Assembly (NCBI GenBank): GCA_039881145.1
Contig: JAYKKI010000007.1
Location: 43,438,001-43,502,000, forward strand
Source of the DNA: Druceiella hillmani
Lineage: Eukaryota; Arthropoda; Insecta; Lepidoptera; Hepialidae
DNA length: 64,000 bases
Reading direction: 5' to 3'
Positions 36,850-47,374 of the stretch are shown piece by piece. The notes under the pieces are model-generated. The model searched no databases. It saw only the letters and a list, made by a program, of their open reading frames with translations, and was not told the origin of the DNA. Within the stretch, counting starts at the first letter, position 1; each line of letters opens with the position of its first letter. The position numbers and the translations under genes were made by a program.

Positions 36850-37179
36850 TGAATACGAGAGTCCGTGACTGCAAAACCCGCCAGCCGTCAACAAAACGTT
36901 GCGTTCAAAACATAACCAACAATAGTGAAGTTTGGCGTGTACGCATCGCTTTAGCAGTCAGACCAACGTTATATATAACAACAATCGGTGCGCGCAGGCA
37001 GCCAACTTTCAAACCGGTCATTTATACCGCTCGTACGCCAGTGCGTCAAGGGAATATAGCCATTGTTTATATATATCAACATTAGCAATTAGTACTACTT
37101 TTGTCTAAATTCAAAACTGTTTTTTTTTGTTTTAAGATATTTAAAAAAAGTTGATTGTCGATCGCTTACGGACGGGAAG
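36850..37179 (+). promoter_or_regulatory. Promoter-like GC-richer island with a 5' exon donor
   Basis: G+C rises clearly from about 36860 to 37060. On the plus strand TATATATAA at 36970-36978 would place a start near 37000, and the first strong donor downstream is GGGAAG|GTGAGT at 37179/37180, giving an untranslated first exon of about 180 bp. On the minus strand TATAAAT (37020-37026) could serve a divergent transcript starting near 36995. The 78-codon plus frame (36849-37085) crosses the putative TATA box and is probably not coding. The island sits between the two copies of the TIR element. Which gene it serves is not visible. Confidence 0.4.
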
Positions 37180-37180
37180 G

Positions 37181-38366
37181 TGAGTTATTTATTTGAAGAC
37201 GTGATAAAACAGCGTAATTGCAACTTGAAGTATCGAGAATAAATAGCAATAATTATTGTGGTTTAATGACACAGGTGTTCTACTTCAGCGTTAGCAGTTT
37301 TTTTATTATTGGTACAAAGAGAATATAGTACGTACGAAAAAATTACATCATGGCTATTGTGAGTGATAACGAAATAAAAAATACAACGCTTGTTTTTATA
37401 AAGAATGTTCATTTCATTACTTTTTTAGTTTTTTACTATGCGTTTGCTTATTTTGTAAATTTAGATAATGAACAAAATTTCGACATACTATTAAGATGGT
37501 AGGTATCTTTTTGTACGAAGCTGTAAAGTTACTATAATTTCTTATAAGCATTATAATCTATTTCAAAAAGGGAGATTCTCTGTTTCACCCATATGTATAT
37601 ATGTATGTGGGTATGTTCGCAATTTTTCCAAAAGCTACTGAAACGATTTCGGTGGTTATTTGACCACAGAATCTTCTAAAAAGATTATTAAGATATCGCT
37701 CTTATAGATTTAAGTATATAAATTATATACTTAAATATAGGTTTAAGTTTATAAATTATAGATATTTAAGGAAAGGTTTAAGTACATAAATTATTAAGAT
37801 ATCGCTCTTACTTTAGTAGTTATGGTTTAAGAATTGGTGTAGTGCGCAGTAATTGAATTTTTAGTGCGCTCCTTATTTGTTTGTTATATGAAAACGGTTT
37901 AATTTTTTTTGTTAAGAAGAAGTTTTATTTACAGTAATGGCGTATATCGGCCACATAATAATGGTATTTGCTTTAACTTATAAAAAGTTTTATTATCTTT
38001 TAAATAATTACAAAAAATTCAAACTGTGAAATATTAGAACAATATTTGTATTTATTTGTTAATAAAGTAAAGGAAAAACCTGATAAATAAAACAAATCAA
38101 ATAAATTATAACATAAATTTTATGGGTGCAGCAAATCACGGCTTTAGCTGTATTTTTTCTTCAATTCTTTTTCAGTCTAGGTGTCTTTTGATGATATTCC
38201 AAAAAGAGATTGTGTTTAGTTTTTTAAGACAGCCCTGAAAAAAATTTTAAAAATACCAGATTGAGTGCCAATTTTACCATAATACGAAATTGTCTATCGT
38301 CGAATATCCTATATATCGTATTAATAAATAGCTCTTGACTGTAAAATAAATATAAGCTCTTGAATG
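37181..38366. other. AT-rich DNA with a small duplicated block
   Basis: The 21-mer starting attattaagatatcgctctt is exact at 37684 and 37790. A hairpin (13-bp stem, 3-nt loop) lies at 37708-37736. A decayed retroposon tail is likely at 37570-37690 ('ctactgaaacgatttcggtgg'). Confidence 0.5.
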
Positions 38367-39017
38367 TATTCTCATTATCTAGTATTTTGTTCATAATTGG
38401 GCAATACAGTTTATATGACTATGTGCAGTCAACCCATTGATATATACATTTTTTCCTTATATTTTTTCAATATAAAAACTTTGTTAGTAGTACAATTTGC
38501 TAACAAAAAATAACAAATTTTGAAAATTATATACTGCTTAATACGACTTGTTTACAACATTACATTTAATAGTAATCAAAACACTATACTGGCCAAATCA
38601 TTAGGCCAAAGGTTCACAAATTAATAATGTAATGCCGTTAATATAACTTCTACTACCAGCTCTTTAATAAACGAGAACTTTAATCAAATTAGCAGGTTTA
38701 TAACTTGCTCGAAACGTTGATCCACATTTTTAGTACGCCTAATTGAGGAAACAAAATTAACATATCCACCGTTATATTTTACATATATTTTAACTTAAAG
38801 AGATATCACACTCTTTAATCGAAAATAATTTAATAGTACGTTAAAATGATATTAATAATTTAATGAAGGAATAAACTTAAAATATTTCAGAACAAATTTT
38901 GAAATTGAAAGATCAAGTATTAAATAACAATTTCATAAAATAACCTTAGACGGTTTATTTCTATATACAGTATATATTTTTGTTAAATTATCGTATTTCA
39001 TTTAGATAATGAGAATA
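38367..39017. mobile_element. Non-autonomous TIR DNA transposon, copy B (intact ends)
   Basis: It begins TA-TTCTCATTATCTA and ends TAGATAATGAGAA-TA, a perfect 13-bp terminal inverted repeat with a TA target duplication, about 650 bp overall. It is in the same orientation as copy A at 35816 and differs by a handful of bases plus one 12-bp deletion. There is no open frame of note, so it must have been mobilised in trans or duplicated with its flank. The flanks of the two copies differ, which favours transposition. Confidence 0.85.
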
Positions 39018-39839
39018 CATAAATAGCTCTTAAAATATATTTTAGTAGGTTTGTCAAGAGTATTAACTTAATTTGAGCTTTTCAAATACACTTTTATTTA
39101 AATATCTGGTACACGGGGCTGTATTATAATTTTGTTATTATAATAAATTATTTAAATATTTTGGTTTTTATGGAAATAATCATGAAATGCCATAAGAATG
39201 CCGCTGTTCAGTTTCGTATGAAGTTTAACTGATTATTTATACCTTTTGTAAATATTTCTTTCTTAAATAATTTATCATATTGGATAAATCCCATTCAGTT
39301 CTAAGTTTCTGTTCCTCAGATAAAGTGTTTTTCATTTATATGTACTTAATATTGGTACAGGTCCAATTTATATGTGGTTGTATAATTAATTTATTTGGTA
39401 TTTGTAAAAAAAATACCTTTTTGATTTTGATAAAGAAAATGCCTTTTCTCAGGTTTAAGGAATTGATTTATTGTTAGGTTTAAAATAAATTATGTCATAA
39501 TATAAAAATACTTCTGTAAACCATATTATATTTACAAAATATAGAAAGTATATTTCTGAAATTATAAAAACTAGTGGATCATTTTTATACAACCAATGAC
39601 ATAAGAGGTTTAAGAACTCATCAGCTAATAGTGTTATTACACGAAAATAATCAAACCTTAATTTAGTCGATTAACAAGAATTGAATACAAAAATGTGTAT
39701 ATATGTTTTTCTTGTTTTGGATACTCCTGTTAATGGTACTTAATAATGTCAATTGTTCAAAAGACTTCTCACATGCTAACAACTTTGTAAAGATGAATTT
39801 GAGGCAAATTTCGCCTAGTGATAATTATAAGTAATTTAA
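39018..39839. other. AT-rich DNA, nothing recognised
   Basis: A 65-codon plus frame at 39280-39477 has hydrophobic, AT-driven composition and no splice support. Confidence 0.5.
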
Positions 39840-40262
39840 TGCCAAAACTCAATCTATTTATATTCATCTCAATTTATTTATATATTCTCAATCTATTTAC
39901 ATTCATCTCAATTTATTTATATATGCTCAATCTATTTATATTCATCTCAATTTATTTATATACACTCAATCTATTTGTATTCATCTCAATTTATTTATAT
40001 ATATTCAATCTATTTATATTCATCTCAATTTATTTATATACACTCAATCTATTTGTATTCATCTCAATTTATTTATATATATTCAATCTATTTATATTCA
40101 TCTCAATTTATTTATATATACTCAATCTATTTATATTCATCTCAATTTATTTATATATACTCAATCTATTTATATTCATCTCAATATATTTATATAAACT
40201 CAATCTATTTATATTCATCTCAACTTATTTATATATATTCAATCTATTTATATTCATCTCAC
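39840..40262 (+). repeat. 39-bp minisatellite, about 11 units
   Basis: The unit is 'attcatctcaatttatttat' plus 'atatactcaatctattt'. The period of 39 is divisible by three, so two overlapping plus frames stay open and encode 13-residue hydrophobic repeats (ISIYLYILNLFIF). No start, signal or domain is credible. Alternate units share variants such as 'tatacac ... ttgtattc', suggesting two-unit duplication. Confidence 0.95.
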
Positions 40263-40755
40263 GCGATAACATTTTATAGTGAGTGTTTAATGTTTTATCC
40301 ACCGTGCACCTGTTCCTTGGTAGTTTGATGTCAAAAACTGAGAAGAATATATTAGACACTATATTGAAAACGTTCAACCAAATCTTGGATCTTGGTATAT
40401 ACCAGAGGTGATAGTGTATCTGCTTTTATAGTTTCCCCAATTGATCAATCCTGTATTAAATCCAGTTTCCGATTAATATCCTACTATAGAGGAATTTGAA
40501 ATGAAAAATTGGTAAATAGGAACATTAAAATCAACACGTTTTAACATCAAATTTGCTTATTCACACTGATATACCCAATTTCAAAAACTAAATTCATAGC
40601 AGCATATTTCATAGAAATATGGTGAATGACTTTCGCAGAAAGTTATTAAGATATTATGTTTACTATTCTTCAAAAAGTTTATTGTCATTAAAAATACATG
40701 CATTTAATAAATGTAGGAGCGTTAAGGTAGTGTTGGGTGATAGTAAGATCTAAAA
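40263..40755. other. AT-rich DNA, nothing recognised
   Basis: No exon or repeat is recognised. Confidence 0.5.
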
Positions 40756-41462
40756 ATTATAATAACATTTTTTATTGAAAATAATTTGTTTCCAAGTTAA
40801 TCATGTTGATTTAACATAATTTTACATTGATTTACTTTTTAGACAAATTGCTCAACGCGATTTCTAAATAAAATGAAGTGTGATGAAATACCTAGTTTTC
40901 CTGTAATGTGAATTGTACAATTCTTAAAGTGATTTTTAAATATTAATACAACATTATTTTACTTCGATCTAATTTTTTTTTGATAAATCACTCGATGCGT
41001 TTTTAAAACAAATGAAGTGTTGTGAAATTACTTCTTTTCCCGTAAAGTTAGTGGTACAATTTTTGAGAGGGATTTTTATCAAGACTAAGTGGTAAATAAA
41101 TTTTTTTTTCAAAATTGTAATATGACATAATTTTACATTGACTTAGTTTTATAGACAAATAATAGACGAGTTTTTTATATAAATTGAAAAGTGTGGTGAA
41201 ATTACTACTTTTGTATATATCTGTATTGTTGATTGTACAATGTTTGAGAGAGATTTTTAACGAAACTAAACGTAAATTTTTTTTTTCAATATGTTAGTTA
41301 CATTGACTTAGTTTTTTGGACAAATCGCTCTAAGAGTATTTTTTAAATAACATGAAAAGTGCGATAAAATAACTATTTTTTTCTGTATTGACAATTATAC
41401 AGTTTTTGAGACTGATTTTTACTAAAACTAAACGGTTAATTGTTTTCAAATTTTAAAATATG
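40756..41462 (+). repeat. Degenerate tandem array, four units of about 165-175 bp
   Basis: The landmarks 'acattgacttagtttt.tagacaaat.gct', 'aaatgaaaagtg.g.tgaaattact' and 'attgtacaattttgaga..gattttta' recur in order, with the 'gacaaat' point near 40842, 40983, 41153 and 41319. Units are perhaps 70-75% alike, far older than the other arrays here. Confidence 0.7.
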
Positions 41463-42092
41463 GTAGATATTTATAGTTTCAATAATATATAAAAAATTCA
41501 GCGAATTTAATCGACAACGCGTTTTACATGGCGACTACCTTAAGCGTGTCGAGTAATATATACTAATGACGTTGACCAATGTCGATATCGACATAAAATC
41601 TGCAAATAAAAAAAAATTTTCATTACACTCGTCGGAGGTCAAATTAATATGCCAATAAGTTAGCTTTCCCCTTAATTCTTTTGGAAATATTTAAACGTAG
41701 TTGACGTTTTGTAACAGGGGATGTTGTTTCATAGACAATGGGCACGTACTACTGAAGTGACTAACAGTGACTGAAGATTTTGATAGACTTTGGGACGTTG
41801 CAGATATTTATAGTCATATGCTCTTGAATTATACAAATACAGTAGCATAATAATTTATCGAATTGTTGAAAGTGACAAAAGAAAGTAAACTATAGGTATA
41901 GAATTGATGTCAAGAGGAAAATGAGAGCTGTTTACGATCTCGTTTTTGTATTGGCGTTTATTTTCAAATCTAGCTCGGATTGCATCGCGTAGGAAGATTC
42001 CAAACTTGTCTAAATTTGCGTTGCATTCAATATTGTTTTCGGCAAAATGAAAACAGAGCCATATTTTTAGATCTAGCCCACAGTATTTTTGT
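41463..42092. other. No gene recognised
   Basis: A 134-codon minus frame (41855-42259) spans this stretch into the island that follows. Its downstream half is AT-driven and shows no motif. The alternative minus frame starting at 42287 is the better coding candidate. Confidence 0.4.
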
Positions 42093-42287
42093 TTATTTTC
42101 CGCTATCGTTACTGGAAAAGTAATACACATCCCACACTTCAACCACGTACATACAAGCAGTGCACACCGCCTCGTGGCCATCGGGCAGAAATCCGACACA
42201 ACTAAAAGGCGCGCCGGCAAATAGTAGTAAATCATTCGAATCGAACGAGGCAAACACAACTATGTCCGCCTCGACTTTGCCCGCCAT
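42093..42287 (-). CDS. Candidate first coding exon in a GC-richer island
   Basis: On the minus strand ATGGCGGGCAAAG follows 'gaggaaaca', a good animal start context (A at -3, G at +4). The protein begins MAGKVEADIVVFASFDSNDL and continues through a hydrophobic and cysteine-containing stretch (FAGAPFSCVGFLPDG) to a stop at 42093. The true exon probably stops at a donor within 'gcttgtatgtacgtgg' (GTATGT or GTACGT, near 42150), leaving about 45 codons. Upstream on the same strand (42288-42430) the DNA stays GC- and CpG-rich with a CCAAT box, as a promoter would. Overlapping frames on both strands are also open in this GC-rich patch, so coding is not certain. The family is unrecognised. Confidence 0.3.
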   Translation of the reverse strand: MAGKVEADIVVFASFDSNDLLLFAGAPFSCVGFLPDGHEAVCTACMYVVEVWDVYYFSSNDSGK

Positions 42288-42430
42288 TGTTTCCTCGTTT
42301 ATCGATTATTTGTCGCCGAGGGCCGCGTTCGATTGGCCCGTGCCGATTCATCATTTATTAAAACAGGGGTGATTAGCCGAGCGCAGATACGTAACAAATT
42401 TTTATCGATATGTGTGTTTGGGCCATATCG
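42288..42430 (-). promoter_or_regulatory. CpG-rich upstream region of the minus-strand exon candidate
   Basis: Contains a CCAAT motif (minus strand, near 42340) and several CpGs in an otherwise AT-rich setting. A plus-strand 70-codon frame (42160-42372) overlaps it, without splice evidence. Confidence 0.25.
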
Positions 42431-42759
42431 ATATTCCGCTGCTAGCTACTTCGCATATCTTTCATATTACCGAATATAAAAATGACAAAACATATAAATA
42501 TTCATTAATGTATGAAGTTCATCGGCGTTTTACATTACATTACTCGCCATTAAGTCGTGACAGTAAGATTTAAGATTTCTTTAATAAGTTTTTTAAATAC
42601 ATTTAAGACGTATGACATGCATTTTGTGGCCAGCATCTCGTTATCGTTGGAATTAAAAATGTACATCAAATATACTCTATGTTTTAAGATGGTGAATAGT
42701 GACAGTATTGCATTTACTAATATGTAAATATATATGCATTATAAAATTATTAAAAACAT

Positions 42760-42990
42760 TTATTAAAATTGAAATAAATAATACTGCCCTCTAGTGGAGA
42801 ATTATAAAACCATAATTATGATAGTTGCTTAAATAATAAGCAGATGTCGCTGTTGAACAATTAAATAGTAATCGACTAATTAACTATTCCATCCACAGGA
42901 GAAATAGCGTAATGATTTTACTACAGATATTGATTAAGCTTGTAAGATAGAAAGCCACAAGGTTTCATTCAAATTTGTCCAGTGATTACC
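42760..42990 (+). repeat. Interspersed repeat, 'gatgtcgctg' family
   Basis: 'actgccctctagtggagaattataa ... gttgcttaaataataagcagatgtcgctgttg ... caaatttgtccagtgatta'. It retains the ancestral single-arm form of the segment that became a hairpin in the 32075 copy. Confidence 0.65.
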
Positions 42991-43334
42991 TAATATTGAT
43001 TTCCATCATGTTTGATACTGCTTCTCGCTTATATAGACGCATTTAATTTTTTTCCATTAAATTCCCTTTACCTATAATATTTTGCGATTTCACACATACG
43101 TGCCGCCACCTCTCATCCAAAATTCTTATTTTTTACACTTAAGAATAGTTTCTGATATGCATACTATTGTTAGAACTTTTAATATGATATTACCTTCCAT
43201 TACATTAATTTTTTTCAAAAATCTCGGTATGTTGTCTCTGCATTAGTTTATGGCCTAAAATATTCGGATTCATTGAAATATCTGCAGAAAAATATTTTAC
43301 AAAAGGTCATTAAAACTTAGAACTTTGTAGTGTT

Positions 43335-43386
43335 GTTACCTGTTACATTGATATTGAACAGTTACCTGTTACATTGATATTGAACG
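43335..43386 (+). repeat. Exact 26-bp tandem duplication
   Basis: The unit 'gttacctgttacattgat...' at 43335-43360 repeats at 43361-43386. Confidence 0.9.
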
Positions 43387-43432
43387 TATAAAATCAAAAC
43401 AAGAGAACGTTTCCTCCGAATAAAAGAGCGTA

Positions 43433-43481
43433 CTCATTATTCTAAGGGACTCTTCCCTTTTCTTTTATAGAATAATGAGGA
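43433..43481. repeat. Hairpin with a 12-bp stem
   Basis: ctcattattcta near 43435 pairs with tagaataatgag near 43469; the loop holds a second short pair (aaggga/tccctt-like). Confidence 0.7.
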
Positions 43482-43749
43482 CTTTGTGAATACTATAGAA
43501 ATGAATTTTATATAAATTTTATCTCTTTTATCTCGTAGATAGCAAAATCTATCTACATACTCAATATATTATCGACCCTAAAAATATATCTACATATTTT
43601 CAAAATGCCTTCCTGTGTTACGAAAACGTACCTTAATAAGACGGCTATTCGTTGGAGAAGTTTGAGAGGAATATTTCTTTTGTAAATTCGTTTAAAAAAT
43701 ATTGAATTTTTAAAAATATTTATTTTTGATATATTTTGTATTATCTAGT

Positions 43750-43810
43750 AAGTATGAATTGGATAGTTATTCGCCTGTATATAAGTATGAATTGGATAAT
43801 TATACGCATG
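43750..43810 (+). repeat. 33-bp tandem duplication
   Basis: 'aagtatgaattggata...' starts at 43750 and again at 43783, with three differences. Confidence 0.85.
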
Positions 43811-43967
43811 TAAAATACTCTGTTAGTGTCTTCAAAATTGTCTCAAGTTCCAAAGGTAATTTTTAAGGTGCCATAGCATTATATTTCATCATATTCTCTG
43901 TCCTTATGTCACAGAATTATAGCACTTTCACTTTTGGATTGAATTTTTTATGTGAAATATCTATAGG

Positions 43968-44155
43968 CGCAGGTATAAACCGGATCGTTGGCGTGGCGAC
44001 GCTTGCCGTGGCGACGGGTCTCCACGCTCTACTAAGGTATATATATATATATATAGTCTATATGTAGTAGAGTGTACGGTATGGCGACGTGTCGCCATGC
44101 GCAACCGACTACGCGACCCCCTCCTCATTCAGTTCGACGCTGTTGTTTACTACGG
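43968..44155. other. GC-rich island with CGTGGCGACG repeats and an interrupting (TA)n hairpin
   Basis: 'gcgtggcgacg' and 'ccgtggcgacg' occur near 43990 and 44008, and 'atggcgacgtgtcgccat' (8-bp stem, 2-nt loop) near 44083. Complementary arms 'ctctacta' and 'tagtagag' surround a (TA)n tract at 44039-44056. TCAGTT at 44129 could act as an initiator for the exon at 44208. The island may be a promoter or a small inserted element. Confidence 0.3.
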
Positions 44156-44207
44156 TATACATAACCTGTGCTTTACTTGAAAAACAAATTTCTTTATTTC
44201 CTTATAG

Positions 44208-44536
44208 TCAGAGGTTCAATAATTTTTAAAACGAATAAAGATAAACTACGATTGATTTTAGCTGGAGCTTTGAATGTAAATTTTGCAAAAGCTGAATCAA
44301 TGCCATTAATGACGTACCTTCGAAAAGAATTTCCATTGCAAATTAACAATAGTCCAAGAGAACCTACTACCAAATATGGAACAACAATAGACGCTGTATT
44401 TGTGAGATATCTTGATAATGTTATATCCAATACTTTTGTGACGTACTTCAGTTATCATCGACCAATTGTCACAGTAATACCGTCAGAGGAAACATCGAAT
44501 ATAACTATTACTGAAGTCACAGATGAAAATAATTAA
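44208..44536 (+). CDS. Terminal exon encoding a broken EEP (endonuclease/exonuclease/phosphatase) domain
   Basis: An acceptor ('ttctttatttccttatag', ending 44207) precedes an open frame of about 109 codons ending in TAA at 44534-44536. Downstream, AATAAA lies at 44582. The protein shows, in order, the LILAG.LNVNF strand, YGTTIDAVFVRYLDN, and TYFSYHRPIV. These match the C-terminal half of EEP nucleases of the kind found with PIF1-like helicases and Helentron-type elements in insects: 'GDFN' / 'T..IDAVF' / 'S(D/Y)H.P'. Here the catalytic GDFN reads GALN (D to A and F to L), while the terminal histidine persists. So the nuclease is probably inactive or the copy is a relic. The N-terminal half is not seen. 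The frame uses a codon split after its first base. Confidence 0.55.
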
Positions 44537-44581
44537 GTTGTGGCAACCTGAAATTAATATCGAATTTTTGTATTAATTGTA

Positions 44582-44587
44582 AATAAA
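44582..44587 (+). promoter_or_regulatory. Poly(A) signal of the EEP-domain exon
   Basis: AATAAA lies 45 bases after the stop codon, followed by a T/G-rich stretch at 44590-44605 as expected downstream of a cleavage site. Confidence 0.5.
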
Positions 44588-46420
44588 GTCACTATTTTCT
44601 GTAAGAAATTCGTAATACTTTATTTTTTCACTATGCTATATTTAGTTCCTGTAATAATCTTGTCTTTTATACATATTACTTATACGAACACGATGTTTCA
44701 CATCTGCCAGGCGTCCCGTGACGGTTCACTTTTTTTTTCTAATCTGCTTCGTCAGATGTGGCACCACTGCTATTTTAAAATTCAATCGAAAATGTACTTC
44801 TTTACGAGATATAAATTTACAATGCGTTTACAGTGTATCCTTCAAATTCTAACTTTTAATCCTAAAGTGTCAAAAAATTATGACGATGGACTTTAATATT
44901 TCACTGCAAAATTATTTTCGCCAATATGCATTATTTAATTTAAGCGATGTAGGCATCCGAGTTATTTACCTTACGCCTGTAAAATATAGTGAAAATATAG
45001 TTTTGTAAATAGTTTAATTGTACTTATGTCTTTACAGAATCTCCTTTGTACGAATTTTAGAGGTTAATTTATTACTATCTCTTCTCTGTTCATACAATTT
45101 CAATTAAACATTTTTTCAATTTACATTTTTTTCATTTCCTGTTGCTTTTGAAGTCAAATCAGATACTTATGTTTCTATTGTATGAGCTACCAGACTTTGC
45201 ATGAACTAATTGTGTCATCTATGCATTATTTTAATAAATGTCATAAATTTTTAAAACAGTAGAAATATATTTCCTCAGCTTAAAAAATTCATAACATTTG
45301 CAATTTATTTTATAATTTAATAGAATTATATAGATAAAATTATAATTTGTTACGATTACTTATTCCTTTATTTTTTGACTCGTTTACCTGATTATCTATA
45401 TGATAACACGTGATATCTCAAAACTTGTTGCATTTCTCTCATTCTTCATATATATTACGCAGTATGAAAAACAAAATTTTTTATACTATTCTATCACACG
45501 TGGGTGATATTTCGTTGTTAAATTGTAAAAAATTGTAGGCATGGATATCCCAATTTTTAGTTTAGTTTTAGCGGGAGTATTTAAGCCTAAAATGTTTGCA
45601 ACGTAACATAACTTTAATGATTTTTTAATTATCTTAATTTTGAAGCCTAATTAGGTGAATGTTTTGGAGCTAGGCTGTTGCAGGAGAAAATATAATTTCA
45701 ATTACAAATACATATGCTTTTTGTGAAAATATTTAGATAACATTTTACTTTCTTCAATCTAGTAAAGTGCAGATGAGGTCACCAACATTTTCAGTGTTTG
45801 AAAAAGTATCAACATAATTTTTCAAAAAGCTAATTTTGGTATAAATTGAACGCAAATTTACAATTGAACATATCAAACAATAAGAACACAAAACGTATCG
45901 AAATATCGATAGTATTTCGACAACTCTATCCATCAATCAACGGAACATATATTTCCCCGTGCCTTATTTAATGAAACGTATGTCTGGTGCTTCACTGTTT
46001 TTTCTTTTATTCTCCCTGTGTCTATTTTCACTTGACAAATTGGTTCATTTAGACATAATTTATTGGCTAAAATTTAATTAAGAATTAAATGAACAAAACC
46101 ATTACTATCAGAGAGTATGTGATGTCTAACTTGGACATGATATTAATTTACAAGAACGTAAGTAATACTTCAGATAAACGTAGATATGTGATATTTTGTT
46201 TCTAACTTAACGGTTAACATATTTAATAAGGCTTATAAATACCTATTATGCTTTTTTTAAATTATTAATGTCTTAGTTATTTCAAACTTTAGTATTAAAA
46301 ACTGCATGTGCATAATTTCGGTACCTTGGTCGAGAGATGATTCAGATTTTCTTTGGAACAAACAATCTCTTGATGAAAGAATGAAAATGTCAACAATATC
46401 TTCTTTATAATTATCAAATA
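44588..46420. other. No gene recognised; one inverted-repeat half
   Basis: 'ttcacatctgccaggcgtcc' at about 44697 plus about 30 further bases recurs as reverse complement at 51285-51316. The 87-codon plus frame at 44633-44896 crosses it and has no other support. The rest is AT-rich. Confidence 0.5.
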
Positions 46421-46553
46421 CAGAGTGACCCATTTATAGTGGCCCAAATTTTTTTTGTGTAGGGGACGTCGTAACAAATCAGTTAAAGACAACACTAGTT
46501 CCGCGAAAATCAATAGTTTAGAAGTTATGTTAGTTTTTTTCCTGAAATTCTCC

Positions 46554-46917
46554 GATCTAGTCACATAAACCAATCTATTTGGTTTACTGTTTCACTAAAT
46601 CGAATGAAATTTGGCATGGAAGTAGCGAACACGTGTAGCTAGAATGGGATGTGTAGCAGTATTAAAGTTTATTCCTAGATTGTACCATTGTTTTAGAATT
46701 GTTTGTTAAGTTACATAAAAACTGTTTAATATACACAAAAACTGTTTAATCTTTAAAAAATCACCATGAAAAAAATATACCACCGGCGATTTGCCAATGA
46801 CCTTAAAAACTACCTTAAGATGTTGTGAATGTGTAAACATAAAATCGTAATGATGTAGCAATTACGACTTGTTCAGAAATTAGCATTATGTGCACAAACT
46901 CGCTAAAAACAAAGTTA
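46554..46917. repeat. Left inverted arm of the DUF4817 transposon
   Basis: Landmarks 'tagtcacataaacca', 'tgtaccattgtt', 'aaaaatcaccatgaaaaaaat' and 'accaccggcgatt' all recur in reverse complement at 48694-49047. A 20-bp sequence 'acataaaaactgtttaat' is locally doubled near 46710-46750. Confidence 0.85.
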
Positions 46918-47374
46918 TATTAATTTGCTTAATTTCAAAATGAAGATTTAATTCATAAAAAACAGCATTAGTTTAACTTAAATTTACATTATTTGCAAAC
47001 TGATCTTCAATACCCATAATTTTAACATAAAAAGCTTTACAGCTCTGTCAAAACAGAGAGCTTTCATTGCTGTTATGCACGTGTAGGAGAGAGACCGGCA
47101 ACTGGCAACTGTAATTGTTTAAGACCTGTTTGACTAGTCCCTTCCTCCCTGCGGGGCGCTCTTCATTAGAACTAAACAGTCGTTTGTTGTTGGTCGCTTG
47201 CGCATACTGCTGCCAAGTGACGTTTTTAAGTGATTTTCTTTGCGATTCTTGCATGTTTATGAACTTTTTGTTGCTCACCTGACTTGGTGATTTGGAGTTT
47301 TGAGCTGGTGATTTGAACTTTTGAGTTTAACAAGTGATTGGGATTTTGTTTTGCCAGGGCTGTAGATCGTCGTC

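Noticed and set aside
39818..40328. Membrane protein gene from the 39-bp array
   Set aside because: Two overlapping frames are equally open and purely repeat-derived.
41855..42259. 134-codon minus-strand frame
   Set aside because: Long only because it crosses a GC-rich island; no motif, and its C-terminal half is AT-driven. The frame starting at 42287 has a much better start context.
47048..47278. 76-codon minus-strand frame inside the transposon
   Set aside because: Lies in the 5' untranslated part of the transposon, antisense to the transposase, without motif.
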